Positions 63,038-64,000 of a stretch of DNA of 64,000 bases are shown in pieces. The notes under the pieces were generated by a model that saw only the letters and a list, made by a program, of their open reading frames with translations, made no database searches and had not been told where the DNA came from. The position numbers and the translations under genes were made by a program. Source of the DNA: Salinarimonas sp. (GTDB lineage Bacteria; Pseudomonadota; Alphaproteobacteria; Rhizobiales; Beijerinckiaceae); the NCBI RefSeq assembly GCF_040111675.1, contig NZ_CP157794.1, positions 3,431,501 through 3,495,500 of the forward strand, written 5' to 3'. How positions within the stretch are numbered: the first letter of the stretch is position 1; each line of letters opens with the position of its first letter.

Positions 63038-63520
63038 TCAGCCGCCGACGGCTTTTCGCCGGCAGGGCGTTACCTCGCCGGCCAGGCGGTCCGGCAGCGC
63101 GGCGATGAGATCGGAAAGCTCCGGCTCGTCCACGAGCTCGGCCGCGGTCTGCGGATCGAACCAGCGGCGCTCGCGCTCGTCGCGCTCGGGCCAGCGCTTC
63201 TGCTCCTTGGCGACCTCCATCAGGAACACGTCCACCGCGCACGGCACGAAGGCGCGCGACTTGAGGCGCTTCTCGTAGGTGTAGACGCCGTAGGGCTCCC
63301 TCGATACCGAGCCGGCGAGCCCGGCCTCCTCGTAGGCTTCGCGCGCGGCGGTCTCGCTCGGGCGCAGCTTGCGGATCGGCCATCCTTTCGGGATCACCCA
63401 GCGGCGCGTCTCGCGCGAGGTGACGAGCAGAACCTCGATACGTCCCGCATCGTCGATGCGGAACGGCAGCGCCGCGCATTGCTTGCGCGGTTCCTCCGGT
63501 GTGTTTTCGTTTTTCTTCAT
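63038..63520 (-). CDS. Nudix hydrolase
   Basis: A 160-aa Nudix-fold enzyme. The box contains REAYEEAGL preceded by WVIPKGWPIRKLRPSETAA, a variant in which the early glutamate of G-x5-E is replaced, as in a Rhizobiales group related to diphosphoinositol polyphosphate or ADP-ribose hydrolases. The core REx2EExG metal-binding residues are intact. The ATG at 63520 encodes MKKNENTPEEPRKQCAALPF; a GTG three codons earlier is possible. It converges on the FAH gene. Confidence 0.88.
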   Translation of the reverse strand: MKKNENTPEEPRKQCAALPFRIDDAGRIEVLLVTSRETRRWVIPKGWPIRKLRPSETAAREAYEEAGLAGSVSREPYGVYTYEKRLKSRAFVPCAVDVFLMEVAKEQKRWPERDERERRWFDPQTAAELVDEPELSDLIAALPDRLAGEVTPCRRKAVGG

Positions 63521-63738
63521 GGTACTCACGTAGGGCGTGTGTCCTCGATCCGCAACGCTACGCCGCGGAACACGGGACCGAAGAGGCTATCATGCTCCGC
63601 GCATCCGTCTCTCAAAAACGTGAAACACCGCGACTCCCGGATCCCTCGGCGACGGCCGTCGCGCATCGCCGGGAACGGGTGTCGCCGCTCCTCATTGTCG
63701 GAAGCGAAGCCGGTTCACGACGACGAGGAGAGCGACGC

Positions 63739-64000
63739 ATGCGCGGCGGATTGCAGGACCTGCGGGGACGGGTGGTGATGCTCACCGGAGCGTCCGCGGG
63801 GATCGGGCGCGCGACCGCGCTCCGCCTCGCCCACGAGGGCGCGCGGATCGGCCTGATCGCCCGCGACGGCGGCGCGCTGGAGGACGTCGCCCGCGAGGTC
63901 CGCGCCCGCGGCGGCGAGGCGCTGCCGCTGCCCTGCGACGTCGCTGACGCCGAGGCCGTGTTCCGTGCCGCCGAGGCGCTCGAGCGCGCGTTCGGTCCGC
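63739..64000 (+). CDS. Short-chain dehydrogenase/reductase (truncated by window end)
   Basis: The first 87 residues of an SDR enzyme. The cofactor motif TGASAGIG is at ~18-25 (VVMLTGASAGIGRATALRLA). The following IGLIARDGGALEDVAREVRA and the C-D-V motif (LPCDVADAEAV) complete the first half of the Rossmann fold. The arginine after the second strand (IARD) suggests NADP preference. AGGAGAG lies before the ATG. Substrate unknown; the catalytic YxxxK lies beyond the window. Confidence 0.9.
   Translation, partial: MRGGLQDLRGRVVMLTGASAGIGRATALRLAHEGARIGLIARDGGALEDVAREVRARGGEALPLPCDVADAEAVFRAAEALERAFGP

Noticed and set aside
1..64000. Insertion sequences, CRISPR arrays, integrases, rRNA operons and a replication origin.
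   Set aside because: None of their hallmark genes or repeats was seen on either strand.

Overview
The window is a chromosomal segment of a GC-rich alphaproteobacterium, most likely of the order Hyphomicrobiales (Rhizobiales). The evidence is: a circularly permuted two-piece tmRNA; an alpha-type SspB; the ClpXP adaptor RcdA and the cell-cycle regulator TrcR (DUF1013); a class I lysyl-tRNA synthetase; the gene order plsX-fabH-ihfA-merR; and a fused salicylyl-CoA 5-hydroxylase/oxidoreductase. No species can be named from the sequence alone. Most of the window is ordinary core genome. There is no rRNA operon, CRISPR array, insertion sequence or recognisable prophage.

Layout. 0-9.8 kb: the end of yidC, a VapBC module, a DUF815 ATPase, a divergent lysE/Lrp pair, hisZ-hisG, and small secreted or DUF1127 proteins. 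9.8-13.9 kb: trmFO, ssrA (tmRNA), sspB and a lone cell-wall hydrolase. 14-25 kb: a TRAP transporter operon (dctPQM plus an EamA exporter) divergent from hutC, followed by hutF and hutIHU for histidine breakdown to formylglutamate. 25-41 kb: a YcaQ-type glycosylase, an EF-G paralogue, a large c-di-GMP protein, trmO, amn, an unusual lipoprotein-permease fusion, salicylyl-CoA hydroxylase, a MarR/EamA divergent pair and a flavin monooxygenase. 41-49 kb: tRNA-Gly, tRNA-Tyr, rlmB, rcdA, a VapBC45-like module, DUF1192, a quinone oxidoreductase, trcR and lysK. 49-53 kb: a flippase, a glycosyltransferase, an Xre regulator and tRNA-Pro. 53-64 kb: merR-ihfA-fabH-plsX, ParDE, the queuosine operon queA-orf193-orf197-tgt, a FadL porin, an FAH-family enzyme, a Nudix hydrolase and the start of an SDR.

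How the genes connect. The tmRNA, SspB and RcdA all feed substrates to ClpXP, so the window carries three inputs to one protease. The hut genes share a compact divergent promoter with a palindrome suited to HutC, and a related palindrome lies between hutC and the TRAP operon. Three separate type II toxin-antitoxin modules sit between housekeeping genes, and two have clear palindromic operators.

The best candidate for something undescribed is the pair of paralogous proteins (193 and 197 aa) embedded between queA and tgt. They share an N-terminal DLFGHP motif and an all-helical core. One keeps an R-x4-H motif like that of HEPN ribonucleases, the other has lost the histidine, and the adjacent Tgt lacks two of the three usual zinc cysteines.
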